64,000 nucleotides of DNA from Candidatus Dechloromonas phosphorivorans (GTDB lineage Bacteria; Pseudomonadota; Gammaproteobacteria; Burkholderiales; Rhodocyclaceae). The stretch covers positions 214,001 through 278,000 of the forward strand of contig JADKIP010000013.1 of assembly GCA_016721185.1 (NCBI GenBank). Direction: 5' to 3'. This document shows, piece by piece, positions 8,384 through 16,475 of this stretch (its first letter is position 1; every line of letters begins with the position of its first letter). The notes beneath the pieces are model-generated. The model searched no databases, was not told where the DNA came from, and was given only the letters and a program-made list of their open reading frames with translations. The position numbers and the translations under genes were made by a program.

Positions 8384-9183
8384 GCACCGGGCGCTACCGG
8401 GCGGTACTGACCGGCGCGACGGGTGGTATTGGGCAGCAATTTGCGCTGGCACTTGCTCCGGCCTGTTCCGCCATGCTTTTGGTCGGGCGCGATAGCGAGA
8501 AGCTGGCTGCACTACGCCAGTGTTTGCAGACGGCGCATCCTGATTTACGCGTTGAGCTGGTGGCTGCCGATCTTGGCGACGAGGTTGGACGAGAGCGCGT
8601 GCTGCAGGTGGCGAAAGCCTTCCCCGGCGGCATCAATTTGCTGATTAACAATGCCGGTATCAGCGACTTTCATGCGTTTTCCGGACAATCTGGCGCCGTC
8701 GTCGAATCCTTGCTGAAGACAAATCTGCTCTCGCCCATTCTGCTCTGCCAGAAATTCATGCCGCTCCTGCTGGCCGGGAAGGGGGCTCAAATCGTGAATG
8801 TCGGTTCGGTATTTGGCGATATTGGTTACCCCGGTTTTGCCGTCTATTGCGCCAGCAAATTCGGCCTGCGCGGCTTTACCCAGGCCTTGCGCCGTGAGTT
8901 GTCCGACAGCGCGGTGCGCGTGCGCTACTTTGCACCGCGAGCGACGCGTACCGGGATCAACAGTTCTGCCGTCAACGCGATGAATGCCGAGTTGAAAACG
9001 CAAAGCGACGAGCCGCAGTTGGTGGCTAAAGCCTTCATGGAATTTCTCGCCGGTGATAAAAACGAGCAGGTTCTCGGCTGGCCGGAAAAGTTTTATGTCG
9101 TCCTTAACCGTTTGCGCTCGCAAATTACCGATAACGCCATTGGCAAACAGTTGGCGATCATCAAACGCCATCTGCCGAACTGA
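8380..9183 (+). CDS. short-chain dehydrogenase/reductase
   Basis: A classical SDR of 267 residues. The N-terminal nucleotide-binding motif is TGATGGIG, followed by NNAGIS and the active-site set Ser in VGSVFGD and Y-x3-K in VYCASKFG. Together these predict an NAD(P)(H)-dependent oxidoreductase acting on a hydroxyl or carbonyl group. The C-terminal third (about residues 200-267) is basic and may bind a lipid or membrane, which is only a guess. It overlaps the di-iron protein gene by ATGA. In this operon it would reduce or oxidise the acyl-derived product. The exact substrate cannot be told from sequence. Confidence 0.83.
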   Translation: MSTGRYRAVLTGATGGIGQQFALALAPACSAMLLVGRDSEKLAALRQCLQTAHPDLRVELVAADLGDEVGRERVLQVAKAFPGGINLLINNAGISDFHAFSGQSGAVVESLLKTNLLSPILLCQKFMPLLLAGKGAQIVNVGSVFGDIGYPGFAVYCASKFGLRGFTQALRRELSDSAVRVRYFAPRATRTGINSSAVNAMNAELKTQSDEPQLVAKAFMEFLAGDKNEQVLGWPEKFYVVLNRLRSQITDNAIGKQLAIIKRHLPN

Positions 9184-9208
9184 AACAATGATTTATACCG
9201 AGGTCACT

Positions 9209-9880
9209 ATGAAAAAACTGATTGCTGCGGTCAACCGCGTAAATGGGGCAAAAATCGTCATCACCTTGGCGCTTGCGCTGCTGGGTAATGTCGCCCTGGC
9301 CGATTTGTCTGACGATGTGCTGCGCGTGCGTAGCGCCTGGGAAAAGATTAAATACCGGACACCGGAAAAAGAGCAGGAGCCAGCGTTTGAGCTACTTGCC
9401 AAGGATTCGGCAAAGCTCAAGGAAAAGTCACCCAAGGATGCCTCGGCTGCGATTTGGCATGGCATTATCGAAGCGAGTTACGCCGGAGCCAAAGGCGGGC
9501 TTGGCGCGCTTGGCCTGGCCAAGAATGCCAAGAAATCCTTTGAAGATGCGTTGGCTATCGACCCCAAGGCGCTGGATGGTTCGGCTTATACCAGTCTCGG
9601 TTCGCTTTACTATCAAGTGCCGGGATGGCCGATTGGTTTCGGCGATGACAAAATGGCGCTGGAGATGTTGAACAAGAGTTTGGCGTTGAATCCGAACGGG
9701 ATTGACCCCAATTATTTTTACGCTGATTTCCTCTTCCGCAATGGCGATCTGGATGGTGCCGAGCGCGCCCTGAAAAAAGCCCAGGCCGCCCCACCCCGCG
9801 AAGGACGCGCCTTGGCCGATGAAGGTCGCCGCAAGGAAATCAATGAGCTAATGGCCAAGATTGCCAAAAAGAGAAAATGA
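9209..9880 (+). CDS. periplasmic TPR-repeat protein
   Basis: A protein of 223 residues with an N-terminal signal peptide (basic start, hydrophobic stretch about 14-30, probable cleavage after ALA). The rest carries tetratricopeptide-like helices, for example AKKSFEDALAIDPKALDGSAYTSLG and MALEMLNKSLALNPNGIDPNYF, so it probably binds a partner protein in the periplasm. It ends in a Lys-rich tail. I chose the ATG at 9209, with AGGT upstream and a good signal peptide; ATG 9188 would add seven residues. It overlaps the response regulator gene by ATGA, so it may belong functionally to the two-component system, perhaps as a sensor accessory, or to transport of the product. Confidence 0.75.
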   Translation: MKKLIAAVNRVNGAKIVITLALALLGNVALADLSDDVLRVRSAWEKIKYRTPEKEQEPAFELLAKDSAKLKEKSPKDASAAIWHGIIEASYAGAKGGLGALGLAKNAKKSFEDALAIDPKALDGSAYTSLGSLYYQVPGWPIGFGDDKMALEMLNKSLALNPNGIDPNYFYADFLFRNGDLDGAERALKKAQAAPPREGRALADEGRRKEINELMAKIAKKRK

Positions 9881-10554
9881 GAATATTGCTGGTTGAAGAC
9901 GATGAGTTGCTTGGCAGTGGTCTCAGCGATGCCCTTGAGTTCGCCCGCTATGCCCACGAATGGGTGCGGGACGGCAAATTGGCTCTGGCTGCGGCGCAAC
10001 AAAACGATTTCGACCTGATTATTCTTGACCTCGGGCTGCCCGGTATGGATGGCCTTGAGGTGCTGGGCAAGCTGCGGGCGGCGGGCAACCAGACTTCAGT
10101 GCTGATCCTGAGCGCGCGCGATGGCTCGCATGATCGCGTGCGCGGCCTCAATCTTGGGGCCGATGATTACCTGATCAAACCCTTTGAGCTGGATGAATTG
10201 CTCGCCCGCTTGAGTGCGCTTGAGCGGCGGCGCATGGGCGTGGCCAGCAACCAGATCAGTCTCGGTCGGCTGGTGATTGATCTGGCCTCGCATTCGGTCA
10301 TGCTGGACGGGCAAGCGGTGACGCTGCTGCGTCGGGAATTCATGTTGCTGCGGAAATTGCTGGAGTCGCCGAGCCGGATTCTGAGTCGCGGCCAGTTGGA
10401 AGCGGCGGTTTATGGCAACGAGGGCGACATCGAGAGTAATTCGATCGATGTCCACGTTTTCCATTTGCGGAAAAAGCTGTACCCGGAAATCATCAAGACC
10501 GTCCGTGGGGTCGGCTATCAGCTTGACCCTGCGCTGCAAGGGGCAGGGCGGTGA
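9877..10554 (+). CDS. OmpR/PhoB-family response regulator (QseB/PmrA-like)
   Basis: A 225-residue regulator. The receiver domain has the acidic pair EDD (residues 7-9), the phospho-accepting Asp at 51 in LIILDLGLPGMDG and the Lys in LIKPF. A winged-helix DNA-binding domain follows from about residue 125 (LLRREFMLLRKLLE, SIDVHVFHLRKKL, TVRGVGYQL). It overlaps the genes on both sides by 4 bp, so it forms a cognate pair with the kinase downstream. The position at the end of the hemolysin-family operon suggests that it controls this operon, perhaps through the palindrome at 5527-5545; that is an inference. Confidence 0.92.
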   Translation: MRILLVEDDELLGSGLSDALEFARYAHEWVRDGKLALAAAQQNDFDLIILDLGLPGMDGLEVLGKLRAAGNQTSVLILSARDGSHDRVRGLNLGADDYLIKPFELDELLARLSALERRRMGVASNQISLGRLVIDLASHSVMLDGQAVTLLRREFMLLRKLLESPSRILSRGQLEAAVYGNEGDIESNSIDVHVFHLRKKLYPEIIKTVRGVGYQLDPALQGAGR

Positions 10555-11975
10555 CGTTTCGGGTGAAATTTCCGGCGCCAAGCTCCATTCGCAGCCGGCT
10601 GATGATCAGTTTGCTCATCGCGCTCATCGTTATTCTCGGTTACACGGCAATCTCCATTTACTCAACAACCCGTCATGAAGCTGATGAGGTTTTTGGCGCC
10701 CGCCTGGCAACCTCGGCAAGAATTGTCGAGGCGCTGGTCGCCAATCAGGTGGCCAAGGCAACACTGAGTTCGCCGATTATCATCAGGCTCCCCCATGAAA
10801 TTGAAGGTTTGCCCAACGCCAGCCAGACCGAATGGGGGCACCAATACGAAGCAAAGATTGCATTTCAGGTTTGGCGAGACGACGGTCAACTGCTGGTGCG
10901 CTCTTTTTCGGCACCGGACGGCGCGCTCGGTGCCTTGCGTCAGGGTTTTTCTCAGCAACAGACGGCAGGGCTGACCTGGCATGTGTTTACGCTGCGCTCC
11001 GGCGATGTTTGGGTGCAGGTTGCCGAGCAGGAAGCGATCCGCGATGAACTGACCCACGACATTGCCTCGGCCGTCATGCTGCCGCTCATCATCGGGGCGA
11101 TCACCTTGTTGCTGGTGGCCAATCTGGTCGTCCGTTTTGGCTTGAATCCGCTGACGGCATTGGCCGAAGGCATCGGCAAGCGCAGTCCGGAATCGTTGAC
11201 TGAAATCAGCAGTGACGATGTGCCGCGCGAGATGGCGCCGGTGATCAAGGCGCTCAATGCACTGCTGTTGAGAATCAAGGAAACGCTGCAACGCGAACGG
11301 CGGTTCACCGATGCCGCAGCCCATGAATTGCGGACGCCGCTGGCGGCCTTGAAAATCCATGCCGACAACCTCGTGCGGGCCGAGACCGAGGAACAGCGCC
11401 AGCGCTCGACCGGGAATCTGATCAAGGGATTGGACCGCAGCTTGCGTCTCACCAACCAGATGCTGGCCTTGAGCCGTTCTCACACCGAGCTCGATCCCGC
11501 CTCGTTGCAGCGCATCAACCTCTGTGAGGTGTTGCACGAAATCATCGGGCAGCAGGAGCAGATTTGCGCCTCCCGGGCTCAGACGATTGTGGCGAAAGGC
11601 CTGGATGCGGCGCCCGCTTGGGTAATGGGTGATGAATTGAAATTGCACCAGTTATTTCGCAATCTCTTCGACAATGCCTCGCGGTACGGCACGCCGGGGA
11701 GCGTCATTGCCGTCAATCTGGCGCATGAAGGGCCTGACCTGCGCTTTTCGATTGCCAACGATGGCCCGGTTGTTCCCAAGGACATGCAGGAAAAGGTTTT
11801 TGAGCCCTATACCCGTCTGTCGGGGCAAACGGTTGAGGGGAACGGCCTTGGTCTGGCGATTGCGCGTGAGGTGGCCAATCAGCACCATGCCAAGATTTCG
11901 CTGGATGCACTTTCAGCGGAAAACGGCACGCTGGTGACGGTGGTTTTTCCAGTGGCGGAACCGCGCGAAGGCTGA
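10551..11975 (+). CDS. sensor histidine kinase (QseC-like)
   Basis: A 474-residue membrane kinase. It has an N-terminal helix (about 20-42), a periplasmic domain of about 120 residues with conserved-looking stretches such as SARIVEALVANQV, and a second helix (about 170-192). A short HAMP-like linker follows, then a HisKA domain with His258 in AHELRTPLAALK and a HATPase domain with FRNLFDNASRYG, DGPVVP and GNGLGLAI. The order matches QseC/PmrB-type partners of OmpR-family regulators. Its ligand may be the product or substrate of the operon. GTG at 10551 overlaps the regulator stop by 4 bp. Confidence 0.9.
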   Translation: MTFRVKFPAPSSIRSRLMISLLIALIVILGYTAISIYSTTRHEADEVFGARLATSARIVEALVANQVAKATLSSPIIIRLPHEIEGLPNASQTEWGHQYEAKIAFQVWRDDGQLLVRSFSAPDGALGALRQGFSQQQTAGLTWHVFTLRSGDVWVQVAEQEAIRDELTHDIASAVMLPLIIGAITLLLVANLVVRFGLNPLTALAEGIGKRSPESLTEISSDDVPREMAPVIKALNALLLRIKETLQRERRFTDAAAHELRTPLAALKIHADNLVRAETEEQRQRSTGNLIKGLDRSLRLTNQMLALSRSHTELDPASLQRINLCEVLHEIIGQQEQICASRAQTIVAKGLDAAPAWVMGDELKLHQLFRNLFDNASRYGTPGSVIAVNLAHEGPDLRFSIANDGPVVPKDMQEKVFEPYTRLSGQTVEGNGLGLAIAREVANQHHAKISLDALSAENGTLVTVVFPVAEPREG

Positions 11976-12001
11976 TTGGCTGTCGGTTGAGCGGTGATTT
12001 T

Positions 12002-12020
12002 TTGGCGAAATAATCGCCAA
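12002..12020. repeat. short inverted repeat between kinase and argC
   Basis: TTGGCGA-AATAA-TCGCCAA is a perfect 7-bp stem. No T run follows on either strand, so it is a poor terminator and may be an operator or a transcript-stabilising hairpin. Confidence 0.35.
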
Positions 12021-12100
12021 GGCAGACGCCTTTCGCTAAACCGTCATCGTTTTCTGCCAAAATTCACCCTTCAAACAACATCAGACACTGTGGAAACTCC

Positions 12101-13039
12101 ATGACCTATAAAGTCTTTGTCGACGGCCAGGAAGGTACGACCGGCCTGCAGATCAATGAATACCTCGCCAAGCGCGCCGACATCACGCTGCTGAAAATCG
12201 ACGCCGACAAGCGCAAGGATATTGCCGAGCGCAAGCGCCTGATCAACGAATCCGATGTGACCTTCCTTTGCCTGCCGGATGACGCCGCGAAAGAGTCGGT
12301 GGCGCTGGTCGACAATGCCAATACCTGCGTCATTGATGCCTCGACCGCACACCGAGTCAACCCGGACTGGGTTTTCGGACTGCCCGAACTGGCCAAGGAT
12401 CAACGTGAGAAAATTCGTGGCTCAAAGCGCATTGCCAATCCCGGCTGCCATGCCTCGGCCTTCATCCTGGCGCTCAAGCCGCTGGTGGCGGCTGGCTTGC
12501 TCCCGGCTGATACGCAGATTGCAGCCAATTCGATCACCGGCTTCTCCGGTGGCGGCAAGAAGATGATCGAGCAATATCAGAGTCCGCAGCGCATCGACGC
12601 GCCACGGCCGTATGCGCTCAATCTGGCGCACAAGCACTTGCCGGAAATGTGCGCTTATTCCGGGTTGACCGCAGCACCCATTTTCCAGCCCATCGTTGGC
12701 CCGTTTTACAAGGGTTTGGCCGTCACTGCCTACATTCACCCAAACCAATTCACCCGTCCGGCGACGCCCGCCGAGGTGCAGAAAATCATCGCTGATTACT
12801 ATGCCGACGAGCCGTTCATTCGGGTTCTGCCGGTGGATCTGGAGAGCAATACCGATGGCGGGTTTTTCGATGTCGAAGCCTGCAACGATACCAATCGGGT
12901 TGATCTGTTCGTCTTCGGCAACGATGAGCGCATGTTGCTGGTGGCGCGTCTCGACAACCTCGGCAAGGGTGCTTCGGGGGCTGCAGTGCAGGCCATGAAC
13001 GTGCATCTGGGCGTTGAGGAAAGCCTCGGGCTGGTTTGA
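12101..13039 (+). CDS. argC: N-acetyl-gamma-glutamyl-phosphate reductase, type 2
   Basis: A 312-residue enzyme of arginine biosynthesis that reduces N-acetylglutamyl-5-phosphate to the semialdehyde with NADPH. The N-terminus has the type 2 dinucleotide-binding motif VDGQEGTTGLQI, and the catalytic Cys sits in IANPGCHASAFILAL near residue 117. The short length and the motif FSGGGKKMIEQYQ mark the type 2 form (about 310 residues) rather than type 1 (about 345). It is transcribed alone: the previous gene ends 125 bp upstream and a strong terminator follows. Confidence 0.93.
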   Translation: MTYKVFVDGQEGTTGLQINEYLAKRADITLLKIDADKRKDIAERKRLINESDVTFLCLPDDAAKESVALVDNANTCVIDASTAHRVNPDWVFGLPELAKDQREKIRGSKRIANPGCHASAFILALKPLVAAGLLPADTQIAANSITGFSGGGKKMIEQYQSPQRIDAPRPYALNLAHKHLPEMCAYSGLTAAPIFQPIVGPFYKGLAVTAYIHPNQFTRPATPAEVQKIIADYYADEPFIRVLPVDLESNTDGGFFDVEACNDTNRVDLFVFGNDERMLLVARLDNLGKGASGAAVQAMNVHLGVEESLGLV

Positions 13040-13056
13040 TTTCTCGCTGTTTGGCA

Positions 13057-13090
13057 AGAAGAGCCCGCCTGATTGGCGGGCTCTTTATTT
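13057..13090 (+). terminator. rho-independent terminator of argC
   Basis: AAGAGCCCGCC-TGATT-GGCGGGCTCTT is an 11-bp perfect stem followed by TATTT. It starts 18 bp after the argC stop. A-rich bases on the left may allow weak function on the other strand. Confidence 0.88.
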
Positions 13091-13197
13091 CAGCGGTCTG
13101 GCGCAATAGGGCGCAGTGACGACCGGCGGACTGAACGCGCCTTGGTGATGGATTTAGCGCTTGAAGCGAAGTCCGGGTGCGCCAAGTTCCCGATGAA

Positions 13198-13419
13198 TTA
13201 CTGGGGTTTGACCGATTTCTTGATCAGCTTGACCCACAAAAGCCGGATAAAACCGATGATCCCGATGATCAAACCAGAGATGATCAGTGTCGAGCCGATC
13301 GGGATCAGTGCGTAGGGTTCATTCAGCGTGCCGTCAGGATTAAGCGAACTGCCGATGTAGCGGAAAAGCATCAATGAGCAGATCCCAAGGGTCATCAAAA
13401 AAAGACCAATTCTCATCAT
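13198..13419 (-). CDS. small two-helix membrane protein
   Basis: A 73-residue protein with two predicted membrane helices (about residues 3-20 and 38-62), a polar loop containing SLNPDGTLNEPYA, and a Lys-rich tail (KLIKKSVKPQ). I do not recognise the family. The ATG at 13419 has a good AAGGAG site 8 bp upstream, whereas the longer frame to 13476 would overlap cysH. It begins 5 bp after the cysH stop, so it is probably cotranscribed with the sulfate reduction genes. Confidence 0.6.
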   Translation of the reverse strand: MMRIGLFLMTLGICSLMLFRYIGSSLNPDGTLNEPYALIPIGSTLIISGLIIGIIGFIRLLWVKLIKKSVKPQ

Positions 13420-13424
13420 CGTTG

Positions 13425-14159
13425 TTACTCCTTGACGTGAAGCCCACACTCTTTCAACTCGGGTGATTCCCACCACCAGCGGCCGGAACGGACATCTTCA
13501 CCCAGCGAAATGGCCCGAGTGCAGGGCGCGCAGCCGATGCTGGGGTAGAACTTGTCGTGCAAGGCGTTGTACGGCACCCCATTTTGCTTGATGTAGGTCC
13601 AGACTTCCTTTTCTGACCAGTCGGCCAGCGGATTGAATTTTTCCAGCTTGTTGCCTGCATCGTATTCGCGCGTTGGCAAACCGCTGCGCGTCGTTGCCTG
13701 CTGGGCGCGCAGGCCGGTGATCCAGGCTTTCTTGCCAGCCAGGGCACGCTGCAGCGGTTCGACCTTGCGCATGTAACAGCAGCCTTTGCGCAATTCGATC
13801 GACTCGTAAAAAGCGTTGATGCCGTGGGCCCGCACATATTTCTCGACGCCTTCGCTCTGCGGGAAATAGACCTTCAATTTCAGCCCGTAATGCTGGTCGA
13901 CCGCAGCCATCAGGTCATAGGTTTCCAGCGGCAGGCGGCCGGTGTCGAGGCTGAAGATTTCGATCGGGTTGGCCGGTGAACTGGCGTTGAATCTGGCGAT
14001 CAGGTCGGTCAGCACCATATCCTCGGCACCGAGGCTGTTGGCAAAGGTGGCCGATGACCAGTCGCCAGCGATTTCTGCAAGCAGGGCTTGCGCCGCGACC
14101 GTCTTGGCGGCGACGCTGGCGGTCAGTTCAGGCGTGATATTGAGCAGGCTGGGCGTCAT
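13425..14159 (-). CDS. cysH: adenylylsulfate/phosphoadenylylsulfate reductase
   Basis: A 244-residue reductase of assimilatory sulfate reduction. It has the PP-loop region SLGAEDMVLTDLI and the substrate-binding set SLDTGRLPLETY. Two Cys pairs are present, RKGCCYMRK and IGCAPCTR, which bind a [4Fe-4S] cluster and mark the form that uses adenylylsulfate (APS) directly. The catalytic Cys is in ECGLHVKE at the C-terminus. It yields sulfite for CysI, encoded upstream on the same strand. The small membrane protein gene follows by 5 bp. Confidence 0.93.
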   Translation of the reverse strand: MTPSLLNITPELTASVAAKTVAAQALLAEIAGDWSSATFANSLGAEDMVLTDLIARFNASSPANPIEIFSLDTGRLPLETYDLMAAVDQHYGLKLKVYFPQSEGVEKYVRAHGINAFYESIELRKGCCYMRKVEPLQRALAGKKAWITGLRAQQATTRSGLPTREYDAGNKLEKFNPLADWSEKEVWTYIKQNGVPYNALHDKFYPSIGCAPCTRAISLGEDVRSGRWWWESPELKECGLHVKE

Positions 14160-14188
14160 GGCGAATCTCTGAGGCGGGAAAGGAATTC

Positions 14189-14250
14189 GTCATTCCCGCG
14201 CAGGCGGGAATCCACAAGGCGTATGGACTCCCGCCTGCGCGGGAGTGACG
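14189..14250. repeat. inverted repeat of the GTCATTCCCGCGCAGGCGGGA type
   Basis: Two arms, GTCATTCCCGCGCAGGCGGG at 14189-14208 and its near reverse complement ending GGGAGTGAC at 14250, enclose a short spacer. Each arm is itself a small hairpin. The element lies in the 109-bp gap between cysH and the DUF934 gene. It resembles the short dispersed intergenic palindromes known from many proteobacteria and could be a transcript hairpin or a mobile miniature element. Confidence 0.75.
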
Positions 14251-14268
14251 GGCAAGGAAATGGCAAGT

Positions 14269-14778
14269 TCAGGCGCGGCGGCGGAAGTGCGGCTGCGGCT
14301 GGCTGGTCGAGGTCTGGTAGGTATCGCTGAAGGGCGAAAATCCGGCTTCCAGCGCGTAGACCGCATTTTTTTCATCTTTCAGCGCATAGGCGTCAAAGCC
14401 GACGCGCTGCATGAAAAAGAGCTGATCGTGCAACACATCGCCGACGGCGCGCAGTTCGCCCTGGTAGTTGTAACGCTGGCGCAGCAGGCTGGCGGTTGAG
14501 TAACCCCGACCATCGACAAATTTCGGGAAATTGACCGCGATAACGATGAAGTAATCGAGATCGGCCGCGACCTCCTCGACGCGCTCGTCCGGTTGCAGCA
14601 GCAGGCCGATGCGCTTGTGGCAGGAGATGATCTCGGCCTTGCGCGCCTGCCAGACGGCGAACGGGAAAATGATGTCGCCAGCCGGCAGAACGACGGCTTC
14701 CGGGGTTTCACCTTCGGCCAATTCCAGCGTTTTCCAGGCGTCGACCGCAACAGTCTGGTTCTTGATCAGTTGAGCCAT
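14269..14778 (-). CDS. DUF934 protein linked to sulfite reductase
   Basis: A 169-residue protein of the DUF934 family, found almost always beside cysI and cysH. Visible blocks are LDYFIVIAVNFPKFVDGRGYS and LLRQRYNYQGELRAVGDVLHDQL. The tail (DTYQTSTSQPQPHFRRRA) is low in complexity. The family is thought to assist sulfite reductase, possibly as an electron transfer or assembly partner, but its action is not established. Its start shares one base with the cysI stop (14778), which indicates translational coupling. Confidence 0.85.
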   Translation of the reverse strand: MAQLIKNQTVAVDAWKTLELAEGETPEAVVLPAGDIIFPFAVWQARKAEIISCHKRIGLLLQPDERVEEVAADLDYFIVIAVNFPKFVDGRGYSTASLLRQRYNYQGELRAVGDVLHDQLFFMQRVGFDAYALKDEKNAVYALEAGFSPFSDTYQTSTSQPQPHFRRRA

Positions 14779-16466
14779 TATGCGGCCTCCTTTTCTGCAG
14801 CTTTGGCCTTGCCGTGGGCACGGCCTTCGTAAACGCGGTTCTTGAATGGGTCGATACCGATGCGGTCGAAGGTGTCGAGGAAGCGCTCTTCGTCGACGCG
14901 GTTTTCGACATAAACCTTGATGATTTTGTCGACCACGTCAGGCATTTCGCCGGCCGAGAAGGAGGGGCCGATGACTTTGCCAAGCTTGGCGGTATTGCCC
15001 TGGCGGCCGCCGAGCGTGACTTGATAGAACTCCGAGTCATTCTTGTCGACACCGAGCACGCCGATGTGGCCGACGTGGTGGTGACCGCAGGCGTTCATGC
15101 AGCCCGAGATGTTGAGGTCGATGTCGCCAATGTCGAACAGATAGTCGAGGTCGTCGAAACGCGCCTGAATGGCGGCGGCGATCGGGATGGATTTGGCATT
15201 GGCCAGATCGCAGAAATCGCCACCCGGGCAGCAAATGATGCCGGTCAGCAGGCCGACGTTCGGTGTTGCCAGACCGTTTTCCTTGGCAGCTTGCCAGACC
15301 GCGTAGAGCTCGGATTTTTTGACATCAGCCAGGATGACATTCTGTTCATGGCTGATGCGCAGTTCGCCGAAGCTGTATTGATCCGCCAGATCAGCGACCT
15401 TTTCCATTTGCGCATCGGTAATGTCACCGGGGGCGACACCGTGCTGCTTCAGCGACAGGGTGACGGCACTGTAACCGGCAACCTTGTGCGGGTGCGTGTT
15501 GCGGTCAACCCAGCGGGCGAAGGCTTTTTCGGATTGCAACTTGTCGGCAAAGGCGCTTTCATCAATGGCGCTTTCGTACGCTGGCGCAGTGAAGTGGGCG
15601 GCAACGCGGTCGAACTCCGCCTGGGTCAAAGTGGCCGGGCCATCCTTGATATGCAGCCATTCGGCTTCGACTTGTTTGGCGAATTCTTCGACGCCGAGTG
15701 CCTGCACGAGAATCTTGATCCGTGCCTTGTAGGCGTTGTCGCGGCGGCCCTGACGGTTATAGACCCGGAGGACGGCTTCGCAATAGGTCAGGATGTCCTG
15801 CCAGGGCAGGAATTCACGGACGACCTGACCGCGAATCGGCGTCCGGCCGAGGCCGCCACCGACGATGACGCGGAAGCCAATCTGACCGTCCTGCTGCTGC
15901 AGATGCAGGCCGATATCGTGGAACCAGGTGACGGCGCGGTCTTCTTTAGTGCCGGAAATGGCGATCTTGAACTTGCGCGGCAGGAAGGCGAATTCCGGAT
16001 GGAAGGTCGTCCATTGGCGAAGAATTTCAGCGAGCGGGCGCGGGTCGATCACTTCGTCGGCAGCAACGCCGGCAAACTGGTCGGTCGTGATGTTGCGCAT
16101 GCAGTTGCCGGAGGTCTGGATAGCGTGCATCTCGACTTCGGCGAGGTGAGCCAGAATGTCCGGGCAATCTTCAACCTTCGGCCAGTTGAACTGCATGTTG
16201 TGCCGGGTTGTGAAGTGGCCGTAGCCCTTGTCATAGGTGCGAGCGACAAAGGCCAGCTTGCGCAGCTGGGCGCTGTTCATCATGGCGTAAGGTACGGCAA
16301 TGCGGAACATCGGCGCGTGGCGCTGGATATAAAGACCGTTCTGCAAGCGCAATGGGCGGAATTCGTCATCACTCAGCTCGCCGGCTTTCCAGCGGCGTAC
16401 CTGATCGCGGAATTGTTCGACCCGCTCGGTAATCAGCTGGCGGTCAATGGCATCGTATTTGTACAT
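14778..16466 (-). CDS. cysI: sulfite reductase hemoprotein (nitrite/sulfite reductase family)
   Basis: A 562-residue sirohaem and [4Fe-4S] enzyme that reduces sulfite to sulfide with six electrons. The cluster and sirohaem ligands are in GIICCPGGDFCD and SGCMNACGHHHVG (C-x5-C and C-x3-C). Two ferredoxin-like repeats (FRIAVPYAMMNSAQLRKLA and ELRISHEQNVIL) are present. No flavoprotein subunit (cysJ) is close by, so the electron donor may be a ferredoxin or the DUF934 partner. It is the first gene of the cysI-DUF934-cysH run and lies 9 bp downstream of the exporter gene on the same strand. Confidence 0.93.
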   Translation of the reverse strand: MYKYDAIDRQLITERVEQFRDQVRRWKAGELSDDEFRPLRLQNGLYIQRHAPMFRIAVPYAMMNSAQLRKLAFVARTYDKGYGHFTTRHNMQFNWPKVEDCPDILAHLAEVEMHAIQTSGNCMRNITTDQFAGVAADEVIDPRPLAEILRQWTTFHPEFAFLPRKFKIAISGTKEDRAVTWFHDIGLHLQQQDGQIGFRVIVGGGLGRTPIRGQVVREFLPWQDILTYCEAVLRVYNRQGRRDNAYKARIKILVQALGVEEFAKQVEAEWLHIKDGPATLTQAEFDRVAAHFTAPAYESAIDESAFADKLQSEKAFARWVDRNTHPHKVAGYSAVTLSLKQHGVAPGDITDAQMEKVADLADQYSFGELRISHEQNVILADVKKSELYAVWQAAKENGLATPNVGLLTGIICCPGGDFCDLANAKSIPIAAAIQARFDDLDYLFDIGDIDLNISGCMNACGHHHVGHIGVLGVDKNDSEFYQVTLGGRQGNTAKLGKVIGPSFSAGEMPDVVDKIIKVYVENRVDEERFLDTFDRIGIDPFKNRVYEGRAHGKAKAAEKEAA

Positions 16467-16475
16467 GAAACTTCC

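Noticed and set aside
12002..12020. Terminator at the hairpin before argC
   Set aside because: The stem is good but no T run follows on either strand.
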